Part shown: one piece after another, positions 61,768-64,000 of the stretch
How positions within the stretch are numbered: position 1 is the stretch's first letter
How the letters are laid out: each line of letters begins with the position of its first letter
Assembly (NCBI RefSeq): GCF_041146395.1
Contig: NC_090990.1
Location: forward strand, 49,459,501 to 49,523,500
Reading direction: 5' to 3'
Source of the DNA: Eulemur rufifrons
Lineage: Eukaryota; Chordata; Mammalia; Primates; Lemuridae
DNA: 64,000 bases
Notes under the pieces: generated by a model
Told to the model about the DNA's origin: nothing
Databases searched by the model: none
The model's input: the letters and a program-made list of their open reading frames with translations, nothing else
Made by a program: the position numbers and the translations under genes

Positions 61768-62090
61768 TTCTTTTTTTGAGACAGAGTCTCGCTCTGTTGC
61801 CCGGACTAGAGTGTCGTGGCGTCAGCCCAGCTCACAGCAACCTCAAACTCCTGGGCTTAAGTGATGCTCCTGCTTCAGCTTCCCGAGTAGCTGGGACTAC
61901 AGTTGCATGCCACCACGCCTGGCTAACTTTTTCTATTTTCAGTTGCCCAGCTAATTTCTTTCTATTTTTAGTAGAGACGGGGGTCTCGCTCTTGCTGAGG
62001 CTGGTCTCAAACTCCTGAGCTCAAGCGATCCTCCTGCCTCAGCTTCCCAGAGTGCTAGGATTACAGGCGTGAGTCCCCAGGCCTGAGCCC
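61768..62090 (-). mobile_element. Dimeric Alu
   Basis: An antisense strepsirrhine Alu with 'gtcgtggcgtcagcccagctcacag' and the extra 'gttgcccagctaatttctttc' linker. Confidence 0.92.
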
Positions 62091-62094
62091 CCCA

Positions 62095-62226
62095 CCATTT
62101 TTTTTTAAGTAGCGAGGGGGTCTTGCTCTTGTTCAGGCAAGATTGCAAGTGATCTGCAGTGAATTGCAGATTGCAAGTGATCCTCCCAGAGTGCTAGGAT
62201 TACAACTGTGAGCCACTGCACTGGCC
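62095..62226 (-). mobile_element. Rearranged Alu fragment
   Basis: A poly(T) lead, then a shortened antisense monomer in which 'gattgcaagtgatc' occurs twice (62140-62153 and 62169-62182). This indicates a small internal duplication. Confidence 0.7.
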
Positions 62227-62989
62227 TCATTCTCTCATTCTTGATGTTCTTCCTGTTGCCTGGAATACACTGTATGCTTTGGTCCCTTTAGCCCACTGAT
62301 CCTCCAAGTCTAAAGTCAAGAATTATTTGTTTCTCTGGGGAGGCTTCCTTATCTTTCCCTCACGCAGACTTGAGTGCTTTCCTCCTTTCTTTTTCTTTTA
62401 TTCTTTCTTTTCTGTATTTACCCAGAGCCTGTCACAGGCCTGGCACTGGGCAAGTATAGCCGAGCTGTTGGTTCCAAACCCACATCCCCTTGACCCTGTC
62501 ACAAGATCACCTTCAGAAAATTTCTGTGCATGTGGATGGCTTCCTGGGTCTTTTTGTTTGAGGGATGCCTCAGGAACCACCTTTTACCAATGAAAAACAA
62601 GTTGATGGACAAATATCCCAGGACAATTCTGAGGTGTGTTCTACACAGTCATCCAGAGGGTCCCTGTGAGCTTGAGCTCCTGTTGCCCGGAGAGGTGGCC
62701 CACGGGTTCAGTATGCTGCACTGGCCTTCCTCCCTCTCCTGTTTCACTTTTTCTCTCCTTCACTGTGTTTCCTAGAATCACTCCTCAAAGAAATGACTTG
62801 ACCCAATTCCTTTTCTTAGGATCTGGAGGAGTCCCAAGCCAAGAAATCTAGACTCTGGGGATAAAATGGTGAACTTTCATATTTTACCCTATTGCATGAA
62901 AATAGTAATGTAAGCTGCACAAGGAGAGAGATTTTTGCGTTTTAATCATTGATGTGTCACAAACATCTAGATATATGGTATTGAATGAA

Positions 62990-63220
62990 GAGTAACAATA
63001 GCTAATATTTATTGAGTGCTTATTATGTGCTTGATGTGATTTTTCAGAGGTAATTTAATCCTCAAAAACCATGTGAAATAGATATTAGTAGCAGTAGTAG
63101 TAATAATTGTTCACCTTTAGATATGAGAGAATTAAGGTTAACCAATGGATATAAATCACCCAGGTTGTAAATGGTGGATACAGGTTTCTAATTAAGGTCC
63201 CTTTAACCCTAGAGCCCATA
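62990..63220 (+). repeat. MIR
   Basis: 'aatagctaatatttattgagtgcttattatgtgcttgatg' and 'ggtaatttaatcctcaaaaacc' give the MIR 5' half, followed by a decayed 3' half. Confidence 0.85.
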
Positions 63221-63249
63221 CTCTCAAATTTTTGTGTTTTTGTTTTATT

Positions 63250-63400
63250 TTTTGTTGTTATATGTCTGTCTTCTCCATTAAACTTCAAGTTTATCAAAGG
63301 CAGGGACCCTCTTCATCTCTGTATCCCCAACACCTAGCCTAGATCCTGGAACGTAGTCAGAACTCAGTAATATTTGTTGAATAAATGAAGTGAAAAGTGG
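63250..63400 (+). repeat. L2 3'-end fragment
   Basis: 'cttctccattaaacttcaagtttatcaaaggcagggac', 'ctgtatccccaacacctagcctagatcc' and 'taatatttgttgaataaatgaa'. Confidence 0.85.
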
Positions 63401-63699
63401 TTTATACATACTTATGTTGGGGAAGAATGGGAGATAAGGTTTTCTGGAGCCATTTCACCATTCGTAGAAAAGCTTTGAATATAGCCTAGGACATAATCTC
63501 TTTTAAGACAAGGCATCTTCAAAGTACTTCCATTTAAAACTCCCCTGAGATTTTTGACTCCATAACCAAAGAAACCTGGACTCCATTTGGCTAGTGTTTG
63601 GAGCTGCCTGCCTTGTTGAATTCTCCTTCATTCCAGAACTTAACTTTCCTCTCTTTCTTTCATTTGAAAGGTTCCTGGCAGAGATGTTTAAACCACTTA

Positions 63700-63840
63700 T
63701 GGACCTAAATTCCTTACATCTGATAATCTATAAGTCAATGAAAGCAGGGACTCTTTTGACTACCATTATGTCCTCAGGGCTAATTCAGTGCCTGGCACAT
63801 AGTAAGTGCTTGATAAATATTATTGAATGAATGAGGCAGA
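63700..63840 (+). repeat. L2 3'-end fragment
   Basis: 'aagtcaatgaaagcagggactcttttgac' and 'gtgcctggcacatagtaagtgcttgataaatattattgaatgaatg'. Confidence 0.9.
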
Positions 63841-64000
63841 CCTAAGAGTGGATTTGTCTAGTTTCCAGTGATTACCCATGAACCATCCTAAAAAGTGTCT
63901 ACAGGGTTTTAGGAAACCATATGTTAGGATCAGTTATTACTTACCAGATTTGCCAAAAAAGCAACTTGAATTTTAGGTTATATAAAATCTTAGCAAAAAG

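Larger units (their letters stand above)
61010..62430 (+). repeat. L2 interrupted by several Alus
   Basis: L2 text appears at 61010-61170, 61280-61343 ('caagtcaagtcacatcactcttg'), 61652-61765 ('ccttaaaataaaatctatacacaaatccttc') and 62227-62430 ('cctgttgcctggaatacac', 'ggaggcttccttatctttccc'). The order is collinear with one L2 3' region broken by four SINE pieces. Confidence 0.75.

Noticed and set aside
61575..62018. 147-codon open frame
   Set aside because: It is antisense Alu translation joined to L2 text.

Overview
This window is gene-poor, repeat-rich nuclear DNA from a primate, most likely a strepsirrhine (lemur or galago group). The organism call rests on the many dimeric Alu elements whose diagnostic text (a 'gcctgagcaagag' box, a right monomer reading 'gtgagctaggctgacgcc', and 'acggcactc') is unlike human Alu families but typical of lemuriform ones. 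Ancient mammalian L2, MIR, MaLR and hAT copies fill much of the remainder. No intact protein-coding gene was found.

The main functional feature is a microRNA gene on the minus strand at 10184-10258. It is a 75-nt hairpin that I recognise as the orthologue of MIR101-1: both mature arms are intact, and the only difference I see from the human precursor as I remember it is one loop base. In human, MIR101-1 lies on the minus strand of 1p31.3 between JAK1 and AK4. The window is therefore probably that intergenic interval in human orientation, with JAK1 to the left and AK4 to the right, both outside it. About 8-10 kb upstream of the hairpin (in its own direction) lies a strong CpG island, about 18500-20330. 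It has a compact cluster of transcription-factor-like motifs at 19845-19900 and several donor-like splice sites. The simplest reading is that it is the promoter and first exon of the pri-miR-101-1 host RNA.

Layout. 1-10 kb: nested Alus, an old antisense L1 fragment and anonymous sequence. 10.18-10.26 kb: mir-101-1. 10.3-18.5 kb: a young Alu, an Alu with an internal 143-bp duplication, a hAT-like relic and AT-rich anonymous DNA. 18.5-20.3 kb: the CpG island. 20.3-39.7 kb: L2, MIR, hAT and MITE relics, a long antisense L1M (27.6-29.4 kb), a MaLR LTR disrupted by an Alu monomer whose tail has become a 22-unit GAA tract, and a roughly 90-bp L1 insertion. 39.78-42.67 kb: a 5'-inverted (twin-primed) L1 with target-site duplications. 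42.7-55 kb: a hAT MITE with an 8-bp duplication, a minisatellite, Alus and a long ancient repeat. 55.3-55.7 kb: a solo MaLR LTR. 56.2-57.4 kb: a processed HNRNPA3 pseudogene split by a younger Alu. 57.6-64 kb: MIR, L2 and Alu clusters.

All homology statements come from reading and memory, not from a database search. Repeat boundaries not tied to a target-site duplication are approximate.
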